Assembly: GCF_016464385.1 (NCBI RefSeq)
Contig: NZ_JADMLH010000014.1
Coordinates: 1-64,000 of the forward strand
DNA: 64,000 bases
Direction: 5' to 3'
From: Nucisporomicrobium flavum
GTDB taxonomy: Bacteria; Actinomycetota; Actinomycetes; Mycobacteriales; Micromonosporaceae
Every line of letters begins with the position of its first letter. The stretch's first letter is position 1. The translations under genes and the position numbers were made by a program. The notes beneath the pieces are model-generated. The model searched no databases and had not been told where the DNA came from. It was given only the letters and a program-made list of their open reading frames with translations. Positions 27,175-35,057 of this stretch are shown piece after piece.

Positions 27175-27371
27175 CGGCCTCCACCTGCGGCGCGGAGGCG
27201 ATCCTGCGCGTCGGCGGCCCGGTCCAGATCCCGCTCCAGCCCTGTTGCGTCGCGGTCCTGCTGCGAGCCTCGCGGATGCCGTACGCCGCTCCCGCCACCG
27301 TCGCCTGCCCCCTGCGCGCCGACCTGCGAGCCCTGACCCGCCCCGCCGTGATTCGCCGGGCCGCCGCATGA
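27171..27371 (+). CDS. Small ORF of 66 residues between tadB and tadC
   Basis: This ORF begins with an ATGA overlap on the tadB stop and ends with an ATGA overlap on the tadC start, exactly bridging the gap between two genes. The product (MTASTCGAEAILRVGG at the start) has one Cys pair and moderately hydrophobic stretches but no domain I recognise. The double overlap argues that it is translated, or at least that ribosomes pass through it. It could also be a degraded N-terminal part of tadC. Confidence 0.45.
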   Translation: MTASTCGAEAILRVGGPVQIPLQPCCVAVLLRASRMPYAAPATVACPLRADLRALTRPAVIRRAAA

Positions 27372-27958
27372 TCCGCCGGATCGTCGTCGCGCTCACCTGC
27401 GGCGCGGCGATCCTCTGGTACGCCGGTCACTGGTGGGGCATCCCGGTCGCCGCGGTCGTCGCGTACGGGATCGACCGATGGCTGAAACGCCAGGAGCCGG
27501 CCGACGTGCGCGCCAGCCGTACGCGGGCCGAGGCGGACCTGCCGCTCGCGGCCGACCTGCTGGCGGCGGCTCTGCGCGCGGGTGCACCGGTCGACCACGC
27601 CGCCTCCGCCGTCGCCGAGGCGCTGGGCGGTCCGCTCGCGGAACGCCTCGACCGCGTCGCCCGCTCGCTCCGCCTGGGCGCCGACCCGCCCGAGGCCTGG
27701 TCCCACCTGGCCGGCGTCACGGGCGCGGACCGCCTCACCGCGGCGGCGGTCCGCTCGAGCGCCAGCGGAGGGGCCCTGTCCGGGGCATGCACGCGTCTCG
27801 CCGACGACCTGCGTGCCGACCGGGCCATCGCCGCGGAGGCGGCCGCCCGGCGCGCCGGAGTCCTGATCGTCCTTCCCCTGGGCCTGTGCTTCCTGCCGGC
27901 GTTCCTGCTCGCCGGCCTCGTACCGGTCGTCGTCGCCGTCCTCGGCGACGTCCTCTGA
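27368..27958 (+). CDS. tadC: TadC-like pilus assembly membrane protein
   Basis: A 196-residue T2SSF-type protein. An N-terminal membrane segment (about 5-30) is followed by the cytoplasmic helical domain with AEADLPLAADLLAAALRAGA and SSASGGALSGA, and a C-terminal membrane segment (about 168-196). These are the usual landmarks of TadC/T2SSF proteins in actinobacteria. It should pair with TadB to make the pilus platform. The start ATG overlaps the preceding small ORF. The next gene follows after 29 bases with its own ribosome site. Confidence 0.75.
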   Translation: MIRRIVVALTCGAAILWYAGHWWGIPVAAVVAYGIDRWLKRQEPADVRASRTRAEADLPLAADLLAAALRAGAPVDHAASAVAEALGGPLAERLDRVARSLRLGADPPEAWSHLAGVTGADRLTAAAVRSSASGGALSGACTRLADDLRADRAIAAEAAARRAGVLIVLPLGLCFLPAFLLAGLVPVVVAVLGDVL

Positions 27959-27987
27959 CCCATCAACCACGACAAGAAGGAGCATCC

Positions 27988-28176
27988 GTGTACCGACTCA
28001 TCGCCCGCCTCGCCACCCTCCGTGCCGAGGCCGGCCGCGACGACGGCATGAACACCGCGGAGTACGCGGTCGGCACCCTGGCCGCCGTCGCCTTCGCCGG
28101 CGTCCTGCTCAAGGTCCTGACCAGCCCCACCGTTCAGCAGTCGCTGACCCGGGTGATCAACGAGGCGCTGAAGTGA
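27988..28176 (+). CDS. Flp-like pilin (DUF4244 family)
   Basis: A 62-residue small pilin. The leader ends in RDDGMNTAEYAVGTLAAVAF: cleavage after the Gly would leave Glu at position 5 of the mature protein, as in type IV pilins, followed by one hydrophobic helix. DUF4244 proteins of this form sit in actinobacterial Tad loci. The start GTG at 27988 is preceded by AAGGAG at the right distance. The stop overlaps the TadE-like gene (GTGA). With no intact cpaF here, assembly would need another motor ATPase. Confidence 0.8.
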   Translation: MYRLIARLATLRAEAGRDDGMNTAEYAVGTLAAVAFAGVLLKVLTSPTVQQSLTRVINEALK

Positions 28177-28631
28177 CCGAGCGCCGGCGGTCCGGCCGCC
28201 CTCGACATTCGCCCGCCGGTCCGGGTGGCCCGTCCGCTCAGGACGGTCCCGGAGGTTCGCTGGTTCACGGCCGCGCGCGACGACTCGTACGGTTCGGCGA
28301 CAGGGGGTCGTTCACGGCCGAACTCGCGGCCGGGCTGCCGGCGCTCATGCTTCTGCTCTTCTCCGGTCTCACCGCTGTCACCGCCGTGACCACCAAGGGC
28401 CGATGTGTGGACGCCGCCCGCGACGGCGCCCTCATCGCCGCCCGCGGTGGTGCGGGCCCCGCGGAGGCGATCCGGGCCGCGCCCCCGGGTGCCGACGTCG
28501 ACCTCATCGACGGCGGCGACACGGTGACGGTGACCGTACGAGCTCCGGTGGCCGTCCTCGGCGCACGCCTGCCCGCGGTGACGGTCGAAGGCAGCGCCAC
28601 GGCAGCACGCGAACCGGAGATGACCCGGTGA
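28173..28631 (+). CDS. tadE: TadE-like pseudopilin
   Basis: A 152-residue protein. After a basic, Pro/Gly-rich N-terminal stretch the TadE signature appears: DRGSFTAELAAGLPALMLLL, a Glu followed by a hydrophobic helix (about residues 48-70). The C-terminal part is a small beta-rich domain. TadE proteins are minor pilins. Start GTG overlaps the previous stop, and its own stop overlaps the next start, so the three small pilus genes are tightly coupled. The N-terminal extension of about 40 residues before the helix is longer than usual, so an internal start is possible. Confidence 0.75.
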   Translation: MTERRRSGRPRHSPAGPGGPSAQDGPGGSLVHGRARRLVRFGDRGSFTAELAAGLPALMLLLFSGLTAVTAVTTKGRCVDAARDGALIAARGGAGPAEAIRAAPPGADVDLIDGGDTVTVTVRAPVAVLGARLPAVTVEGSATAAREPEMTR

Positions 28632-28993
28632 CCCGCTACGACCGGACCGTCCGTGATCGTGGCGCCGCGTCGATCCTTGTGCTGGCGGTGGGCCTCGTCC
28701 TCGTCGCGGGCGGTGTGGCCGGCGCGGCCGTCGGTGCCGCGCGGGTCGGGCGGCACCAGGCCCGGACGGCGGCCGACCTGGGCGCCCTCGCAGGGGCGAT
28801 GCGGGCCGTCGAAGGACAGGAAGTCGCCTGCGCACGGGCCGCCCAGCTGGTGGCGGCGAACGGAGGCCGGCTGACCGGATGCCGGCTGGAGGGGCGGGAC
28901 ATTGTGGTCGTGGCGGAAACCGCGGTCGAGCCGTTGCCGGGACCCCGGCGCCACACATCAGCCACGGCCAGAGCGGGCCCGGTCGACCGCTGA
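28628..28993 (+). CDS. TadF/Rv3654c-like helical membrane protein
   Basis: A 121-residue protein. DRGAASILVLAVGLVLVAGG is an N-terminal transmembrane segment preceded by the Arg-Gly-Ala pattern common to Rv3654c/TadE-like proteins of Tad loci. HQARTAADLGALAGA follows, also typical of this family. The function is probably a minor pilin or assembly factor. It starts by GTGA overlap and ends 8 bases before the convergent stop of the chemoreceptor-like gene, closing the operon. Confidence 0.7.
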   Translation: MTRYDRTVRDRGAASILVLAVGLVLVAGGVAGAAVGAARVGRHQARTAADLGALAGAMRAVEGQEVACARAAQLVAANGGRLTGCRLEGRDIVVVAETAVEPLPGPRRHTSATARAGPVDR

Positions 28994-29000
28994 GCAGCTG

Positions 29001-30740
29001 TCAGATGGCGGCGCCCACGTGGGCGCCGGCCGAGTCCCGATCCTCGTCGCCTATCCGTCGTGCCTGAGCGGTCGCCTGCTGGGCCTGCCGGGTCAGGTGG
29101 CCGAGGGCCTCGCGCTGCTGGGCGACCTCGTTGCGGATCACGGCGGTGACGGAGCTGATGCGGTTGATGCCCGCGGTCATCGACGTGATCGCGCTCGTGA
29201 CCGCGCCGGCGTCGGTCCGCAGCGATTCGATGATCACTGCGATCTCGTCGGTGAACTTCGCGGTGTCCCGGGACAGTTCCTTGACCTCGGCGGCGACGAT
29301 GCTGAAGCTCTTGCCGGCTTCCCCGGCTCGTGCCGACTCGATGGTGGCGTTGAGCGCGAGCAGGTTCGTCTGGTCGGCGAGGCCGCTGATCACCGTGGCC
29401 ACCCCGCCGATGCGCTGCAGGCTCTCGGCGAGCACGGCCACCGCCCGGTCCACGTCGTGAGCCTGCTCGACGACACCGGCGGCGACGTTGTCCGCGGTCG
29501 ACACCTGCCCGTCGATCGACGTGGCGGTTTGCTCGACGGTACGGACCTGGTCGACCACTCGCGACAGGGGCCCGGCGACGAGGGTGTTCGTTTCGCTGAG
29601 CAGGCGCTGGGCGCGTACGCGGGAGCGTTCCTCGGCGGCGCGCTGGTCGTCGAGCAGGGTGCGCATCTGCTCGTCGAGCTGGTTCCGTTCGGTGAGCGTG
29701 GCCTGCAGCGACTCCTGAGTACGCCGCTGCTCCTGAAGCTGGGCGCGGTTGCTCGCGATCATCCGCTGGTTCTGCTTGAGGGTGATGGCCATCCGGACGA
29801 GGGCGACCAGGAGGGCGAGCCCGGCGAGGACGACACCGACCATGGTGAGCTGCAGCGGTCCACCGAGTACCAGCACGCCGAGCGGCAGCAGGCAGAAGAT
29901 GACGGGCGACAGCAGGCCCCGGTCGCTGTCGTTCTCGGGAAGTGGCCTGTCGGTGAAGCAGGTGACCGCGGTGGCAACGCCGAGGGCGCCGGAGAGGACG
30001 AGGACGTCGCCGAAGCGGTCGAGGTAAGCCACGATGCCCAGGTACAGCAGGTCGGCGGTCTCCCAGGCGAGCACCGCACAGATCAGCACGGCCCACCGGC
30101 GGTCGACTTTCCAGTTGTTGAGCGACAGCGCGCTGACCACGACCCCGAGCAGGATCAGGTCGGCGATCGGGTACGACAGGTTCGTGGCGTTCACCCAGAA
30201 TCCCGCGTCGCTGTCGTCGGAGAGCGTGACGGGCAGGGACACACAGACCACCACCGAGGCGATCGCGAGCCCGCTGAGCACGCCGTCGAGCTTGGCCGTC
30301 ACGGTGGCGCGCCCGATGCGCCGGCGCATCAGGAGGAGCAGGACGACGTACTCGGCGGGATAGATCGACAGCCACAGGGCGTCCGCGAGGGAGGGGGTGG
30401 ACAGCTCGCCGTTCCGCTCGATCAACCAGGCCACCAGGCCACCGATCGCGTCGAGTAGCAGGCCTGCGCCCATGACCCCGGCGATCAGGCGATGATTCGG
30501 CCGGAGGACGGCTGTGATGATGCACGCGAGAGCGCCGCACAGCAACACGGCGTTGAAGAACCACGTCGCGAACATGTCGCTGTCCCGGCCGGCGCCGGTG
30601 ACCGTCTGGATCCACATCACCGACAGCACGAGAACGCCGATCGCCAGGAACGCGATGGTGGGGCGCGGGACGGGAAGGGACCCCTCGGGGGCGCCCGATG
30701 ACGTCGCCGGTGCCGCAAGATCGTCGCGCGACTCGTTCAT
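29001..30740 (-). CDS. Membrane protein with methyl-accepting chemotaxis-type signalling domain
   Basis: A 579-residue protein. The first 300 residues contain about nine hydrophobic segments, forming an integral-membrane sensor rather than a periplasmic one. A coiled coil follows (about 320-390). The signalling region (about 400-540) includes QTNLLALNATIESARAGEAG, the conserved hairpin tip of chemoreceptors, then SFSIVAAEVKELS. Start ATG at 30740 is the first Met of the plausible protein; the frame runs 24 codons further upstream. No che genes are visible nearby. Convergent with the Tad operon; any link to pilus control is speculation. Confidence 0.8.
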   Translation of the reverse strand: MNESRDDLAAPATSSGAPEGSLPVPRPTIAFLAIGVLVLSVMWIQTVTGAGRDSDMFATWFFNAVLLCGALACIITAVLRPNHRLIAGVMGAGLLLDAIGGLVAWLIERNGELSTPSLADALWLSIYPAEYVVLLLLMRRRIGRATVTAKLDGVLSGLAIASVVVCVSLPVTLSDDSDAGFWVNATNLSYPIADLILLGVVVSALSLNNWKVDRRWAVLICAVLAWETADLLYLGIVAYLDRFGDVLVLSGALGVATAVTCFTDRPLPENDSDRGLLSPVIFCLLPLGVLVLGGPLQLTMVGVVLAGLALLVALVRMAITLKQNQRMIASNRAQLQEQRRTQESLQATLTERNQLDEQMRTLLDDQRAAEERSRVRAQRLLSETNTLVAGPLSRVVDQVRTVEQTATSIDGQVSTADNVAAGVVEQAHDVDRAVAVLAESLQRIGGVATVISGLADQTNLLALNATIESARAGEAGKSFSIVAAEVKELSRDTAKFTDEIAVIIESLRTDAGAVTSAITSMTAGINRISSVTAVIRNEVAQQREALGHLTRQAQQATAQARRIGDEDRDSAGAHVGAAI

Positions 30741-30857
30741 AGGACCAATATGACCGAAAAGAGTGATGGTGTCCGGGCTTCCCCGCGATGATCCGAGGTG
30801 GCGGCGCGCCACGGCGGAACCGGCCGGAGTCGGCCGCTGAACTGCGCTGCCGGTTTC

Positions 30858-33380
30858 TCAGGCCGCGGTCGGCTCGTCCGCGGAGGTGCGTTCCGGGAGG
30901 GCGGCCAGCACCCCGTCCAGGACCGAGACCGCCTTGGCCTTGTCGAGGGGGTTGTTGCCGTTACCGCACTTCGGGCTCTGCACACACGACGGGCAGCCGG
31001 CATCACACCCGCACGAGGCGATCGCCTCCCGGGTCGCCCGCAACCATTCCGCTGCCGTCCCGTACGCCCGCTCCGCGAAGCCCGCGCCGCCCGGATGGCC
31101 GTCGTACACGAAGACCGTCGGCGCCTGCGTGTCCGCGTGGTTGGCGGTCGACAGGCCGCCGATGTCCCACCGGTCGCAGGTGGCCATCAGCGGCAGGAGG
31201 CCGATCGCGGCATGCTCGGCGGCGTGCAGGGCGCCCGGCACGTCCGGAGGTTCGACGCCCGCGGCGAGCAGGGCCCGTGGCGAGACGGTGAACCAGACGG
31301 CGACCGTCCGCAGCTCGCGGGGCGGCAGGTCCAGCGGACGGGTGTCGATCACCTCGCCGGTGCCGATGCGGCGCCGCTGGTACGAGACGACCTGGTTGGT
31401 GACGTCCACCTCGCCCAGGAAGAGGCCGACCGGGCCGGCGTCCACGTACTCGCGGACCGAGACCACCGACAGGTCCGTCACGTCGCGGGCGTGGGTGGAC
31501 CAGTCCGGCTCCGCCGCGTGGACGAGCGCCACCGCGTCGTCCAGGTCCAGGTCGTCGACCACATAGGAGGCACCTTGATGCAGGTAGACCGCGCCCTGGT
31601 GGAGCATGACGTGCGACGAGCCCTGGTCGACCGTGCCGAGCAGGCGGCCCGTCGCCGACTCGACCACCGCCACCGGGGCGCCGCCCGTGCCGCGCAGGTC
31701 GACCTCCGGGCGCCCCTTGTGGGTCCAGTACCAGCCCGTCGGGCGTTTGCGCAGTCCTCCCGTCCGGGTCAGACCCTCCACCGCGTCGCGCGCGGCGCGG
31801 CCACCGAACATCTCCAGATCCGCCGGGCGCAGCGGGGCCTCCGCGGCCGCGCAGCACAGTTGCGGGCCCAGCACGTACGGGTTGGCCGGGTCGAGCACCG
31901 TGGCCTCGACCGGGCGGCCGAACAGCGCCTCGGGATGGTGCACGAGGTACGTGTCCAGCGGGTCGTCGCGGGCCACGAGAACCGCGAGCGCCTCCCCGCC
32001 GGCCCGGCCCGCGCGACCGGCCTGCTGCCACAGCGACGCGCGGGTGCCCGGGTAACCACAGATCAGCACCGCGTCCAGCCCGACGAGGTCCACTCCCAGC
32101 TCGAGGGCGTTCGTCGACGCGAGGGCGAGCAGATCACCCGACATCAGCGCCCGCTCGATCGCGCGCCGGTCCTCGCGCAGATAACCCGCCCGGTACGCCG
32201 CCACACGCCGCCCGAGCCCGGGGACCGCCTCGTCGAGGGAACGCCGCGTCATGGTCGCCACGACTTCCGCGGCGCGGCGGGAACGGACGAAGGCGAGCGT
32301 ACGGGTTCCCGCGACCACCGCGTCGGTGAGCAGATCCGCGGTCTCGCTCAGGGCGGACCGTCGCGTCGGAGGCAGATCGGGATCCTCGTGCGGCAGCAGC
32401 GGCGGCTCCCACAGCGCGAAGGTGACCGCCCCGCGCGGCGACGCATCCTCGGTCACCGCGATCACCGGAAGCCCGGTGAGGCGCGACGCCGCGTCCTGCG
32501 GGTCGCCCGACGTGGCGGACGCGAGGACGAACGTGGGGGAGCTGCCGTACTGGGCGGCCAACCGGCGCAGGCGGCGCAGGACGTGCGACACGTGCGAGCC
32601 GAACACGCCACGGTAGGTGTGGCACTCGTCGATCACGACGTACGCGAGACGGCGCAGGAAGGGGGCCCAGCGGGCATGACCGGGCAGCATGGCGTGGTGC
32701 AGCATGTCCGGGTTCGTCAGCACGAAACGGGAGTGCTGCCGGATCCACTCGCGCTCCTCGCGCGGCGTGTCACCGTCGTATGTGGCCGGCCGTACGCCGT
32801 CGAGCCCGAGGCGCGCGACGGCCCGCAACTGGTCCGCGGCCAGCGCCTTGGTCGGCGAGAGATACAGCACGGTCGCCCGCGGATCCTCGAGCAGCCGGCT
32901 CAGTGCGGGCATCTGGTACGCGAGGGACTTGCCGGAGGCCGTGCCCGTGGCGAGCACGACGTGCTGCCCCGCGTGGGCGAGCGAGGCGGCGGCGGCCTGA
33001 TGCTCCCAGGGCTCGAAGGCGTACGCCTCCCGCAGCGGACGCGGCACCCACTCCGGCCACGGCACCGTACGCCCGGCCCGTGCCGCGACCCGCTCGACAT
33101 GCGTGATCGGCGAATCCTCGACGGACGCCCGCCGCGCCCGAAGCCGGTGCAGCAGCTCCGCGGGCCCCAGCGCGGCAAGCCCACCCTGCCCGCTGTCCGC
33201 CCGCGTTGCCGGCACGTCCCCCCGCGCTGCTGGCACGTCCGCCTGTTTCGCCGGGGCGACGGAGTGCGCAGGTGGCTCGTCGGTTCGGGCGGCGGGAACG
33301 GCCGGTTTGCCCTGACCCGCCGCGGGGTCGCCCGGAACAGTGGCCGAAATGTCCGGTGCTGTCGAGCTCACGTCCTGCAC
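30858..33380 (-). CDS. MrfA/YprA-type DEAD/DEAH helicase with DUF1998 domain
   Basis: An 840-residue SF2 helicase. After a 65-residue low-complexity N-terminus come ATGTASGKSLAYQ (Walker A, about residue 144), VVIDECHTYRG (Walker B, about 245) and VLASATSGDP (motif III). Motif VI is WQQAGRAGRAG (about 455). The C-terminal DUF1998 region ends with a four-Cys cluster, CGCDAGCPSCVQSPKCGNG, that binds zinc. Relatives such as MrfA of Bacillus take part in repair of mitomycin damage. It is divergently transcribed from the bldG-like gene, with 131 bases between. The same pair is found in Streptomyces, so this is core chromosome. Confidence 0.88.
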   Translation of the reverse strand: MQDVSSTAPDISATVPGDPAAGQGKPAVPAARTDEPPAHSVAPAKQADVPAARGDVPATRADSGQGGLAALGPAELLHRLRARRASVEDSPITHVERVAARAGRTVPWPEWVPRPLREAYAFEPWEHQAAAASLAHAGQHVVLATGTASGKSLAYQMPALSRLLEDPRATVLYLSPTKALAADQLRAVARLGLDGVRPATYDGDTPREEREWIRQHSRFVLTNPDMLHHAMLPGHARWAPFLRRLAYVVIDECHTYRGVFGSHVSHVLRRLRRLAAQYGSSPTFVLASATSGDPQDAASRLTGLPVIAVTEDASPRGAVTFALWEPPLLPHEDPDLPPTRRSALSETADLLTDAVVAGTRTLAFVRSRRAAEVVATMTRRSLDEAVPGLGRRVAAYRAGYLREDRRAIERALMSGDLLALASTNALELGVDLVGLDAVLICGYPGTRASLWQQAGRAGRAGGEALAVLVARDDPLDTYLVHHPEALFGRPVEATVLDPANPYVLGPQLCCAAAEAPLRPADLEMFGGRAARDAVEGLTRTGGLRKRPTGWYWTHKGRPEVDLRGTGGAPVAVVESATGRLLGTVDQGSSHVMLHQGAVYLHQGASYVVDDLDLDDAVALVHAAEPDWSTHARDVTDLSVVSVREYVDAGPVGLFLGEVDVTNQVVSYQRRRIGTGEVIDTRPLDLPPRELRTVAVWFTVSPRALLAAGVEPPDVPGALHAAEHAAIGLLPLMATCDRWDIGGLSTANHADTQAPTVFVYDGHPGGAGFAERAYGTAAEWLRATREAIASCGCDAGCPSCVQSPKCGNGNNPLDKAKAVSVLDGVLAALPERTSADEPTAA

Positions 33381-33511
33381 TGTGACATCGGTATGCCCCG
33401 AACCCCAAACGGGTACGACGGTGGGTGCCGCGCGCCGGGGGATGACCGTCGGTGGTTAGATTCGCTGGGGAGATCGGCTGCCTGAGGGCTTGCCCGGAGG
33501 GAGGAGGACCG

Positions 33512-33883
33512 ATGGAGCTGTCGCTGACCAGCCGGACCGTCGGCGAGCACACGGTGCTCGACGTCGGCGGGGAGGTCGACGTCTACACCGCCCCGCGCCT
33601 GCGCGAACGTCTCGTCGAGCTGGTCGACGGGGGATCGCGTCACGTGGTGGTGGACCTCGGCCGGGTCGACTTCCTCGACTCCACCGGGCTGGGCGTGCTC
33701 GTCGGCGCACTCAAGCGGCTACGCGCCGCCAGTGGAACCTTCGGCCTGGTCTGCTCGAAGGAACCGCTGCTCAAAATTTTCCGGATCACCGCCCTCGACC
33801 AGGTCTTCCCGATCTACCCCTCCATCGAGGCGGCCACCTCGACGGCGTCCGGCGAACGCGACGACACCCCTCCGACGGCGTGA
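33512..33883 (+). CDS. bldG: BldG-like anti-anti-sigma factor (STAS domain)
   Basis: A 123-residue STAS protein. DVGGEVDVYTAPRLRERL and VDFLDSTGLGVLVGALKRL are the family signatures; the Ser in DSTGL is the phosphorylation site that switches binding to the anti-sigma partner. The start ATG at 33512 has a strong GGAGGAGG site. Its stop overlaps the next gene start (TGATG). Position between an MrfA-type helicase and an anti-sigma-like gene, followed by H+-pyrophosphatase, matches the Streptomyces bldG locus, where the protein controls development and antibiotic production. Confidence 0.88.
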   Translation: MELSLTSRTVGEHTVLDVGGEVDVYTAPRLRERLVELVDGGSRHVVVDLGRVDFLDSTGLGVLVGALKRLRAASGTFGLVCSKEPLLKIFRITALDQVFPIYPSIEAATSTASGERDDTPPTA

Positions 33884-34320
33884 TGGCGACGGTACGGCTG
33901 TCGTTCTCGCCCGCGCCGGTGCACGTCCGCACCGCCCGGCTGGTCGGCGTGGCGGTCGCTCGGCGCGCGGGGGTCGCCGAGGACCTGCTCGACGAGGTAC
34001 GCCTGGCGATCGGCGAGGCCTGCACCCGAGCGGTGGCGCTGCACAACCAGTACAACCTGCCCGACCTCGTCATGGTCGAGATGTCCGACGCGGACTCGTA
34101 CACGGTGCGGGTGATCGACCGCGCGCCGATCGAGGCCAGCATCGGCCTGACGAAGCTGCCGCCGGACGAGTTGGCGGACGAGTCGCTCACGGACGAGGCG
34201 CTGACCACGGGCGTGGGGTTCGCGCTGCTCGCCGGCTTCGTCGACGACCTGCAGGTCCGCCCGGTCGAGGAGGGCGCGGGCACCGAGGTCCGCATGGTCT
34301 GGCCGGTCCACCGCCGCTGA
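33883..34320 (+). CDS. Anti-sigma factor-like ATP-binding protein (RsbW/GHKL type)
   Basis: A 145-residue protein with a histidine-kinase-like ATPase fold. LAIGEACTRAVALHN is the N-box region, and TTGVGFALLAG the glycine-rich box. In RsbW the box reads EACTNAV; here the Asn is Arg, which could weaken magnesium or ATP binding. I recall that actinobacterial BldG partners often differ there, so this may be the family norm. Coupled to the STAS gene by TGATG. It should hold a sigma factor until the dephosphorylated STAS protein releases it. Confidence 0.82.
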   Translation: MATVRLSFSPAPVHVRTARLVGVAVARRAGVAEDLLDEVRLAIGEACTRAVALHNQYNLPDLVMVEMSDADSYTVRVIDRAPIEASIGLTKLPPDELADESLTDEALTTGVGFALLAGFVDDLQVRPVEEGAGTEVRMVWPVHRR

Positions 34321-34399
34321 CCACCCCACCCCACCCCAACCCGCGCCGACTCCACCGCGGCCGGCGTCGGCTTGAACGCCGCCACGCCGGTTGACTACC

Positions 34400-34550
34400 A
34401 CCCGCGTCGGCTTGACCGCTGCCCGCGTCCGCCTGACGCCGCCCGCGTCGGCCTGACGCCGCCCGCGTCGGCCTGACGCCGCCCGCGTCGGCCTGACTGC
34501 CGCCCGCGTCGGCTTGACTGCCGTCCGCGTCGGCTTGATTGCCGCCCGCG
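34400..34550. repeat. Tandem array of about 20-bp units
   Basis: The unit GCCGCCCGCGTCGGCCTGAC occurs exactly three times in a row at about 34437-34497, flanked by degenerate copies with one or two changes on both sides, about eight copies in all. Downstream copies gain one base (21 bp). The array lies just after the anti-sigma-like gene and encodes nothing recognisable. Confidence 0.85.
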
Positions 34551-34958
34551 CTGCGTAGCTGTCGGCGCGGCCGCGAAGACCGGGCAAGTCCGGCCGGTCA
34601 CGGACGGACCGCGAGCTCTCCCGCGCGCCGGACCGCTGGACCGCGGCCCAGAAGGACATAATGGACACCGGCGCCTGGGCCGGCCGGGGGGCGACCGGAA
34701 ACGACGCCATGCGAACGGCGCCGGACGAAGGGGAAGCCTCCGCCGAGAGTCCCGCGCAAACACCACTCAGCGCAAAAAGGACGCCGTTCGGCGCAAGGCC
34801 CCGGAAAGCCCAGCTAGGAGCCCGGAGCCTAGGCCGTCACCCGTTCGAACGCCAACCGCTAACACAGCGGTAAACATCACCACGACACGGCCGGAGCCAG
34901 GTGTGACCACCACCACCCCTGGCCGCTACAGTACGCCGGTAATCAGCTACTGCTCCCT

Positions 34959-34978
34959 GGTCCCGCGGCCGCGGGACC
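34959..34978. repeat. Perfect 20-bp palindrome upstream of hppA
   Basis: GGTCCCGCGG is followed directly by its exact reverse complement. It lies 80 bases before the pyrophosphatase start codon. A perfect two-fold site of this size could be a dimeric regulator operator. As a hairpin it has no loop, so a terminator is less likely. Confidence 0.6.
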
Positions 34979-35057
34979 CGGTTTGTCGTCTCCCCGGATG
35001 CGGGGATGCGCCCGGTTCGTCCACTACCGGGTGCGGTCGGTGTACAGGAGGACATTG

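Larger units (their letters stand above)
34321..35057. other. Gene-free region with repeats before the pyrophosphatase gene
   Basis: About 740 bases without a supported gene. The first third is a tandem array of roughly 20-bp units (listed separately). A perfect 20-bp palindrome lies at 34959-34978. The last 60 bases before the pyrophosphatase start hold a stem (GCGCCCGGT near 35007 pairing with ACCGGGTGC near 35025) and the ribosome site AGGAGGAC. Promoters for the downstream gene must lie in this region. Confidence 0.5.

Noticed and set aside
30798..33485. Open frame of 895 codons on the plus strand
   Set aside because: Antisense to the MrfA-type helicase, whose motifs are unambiguous.
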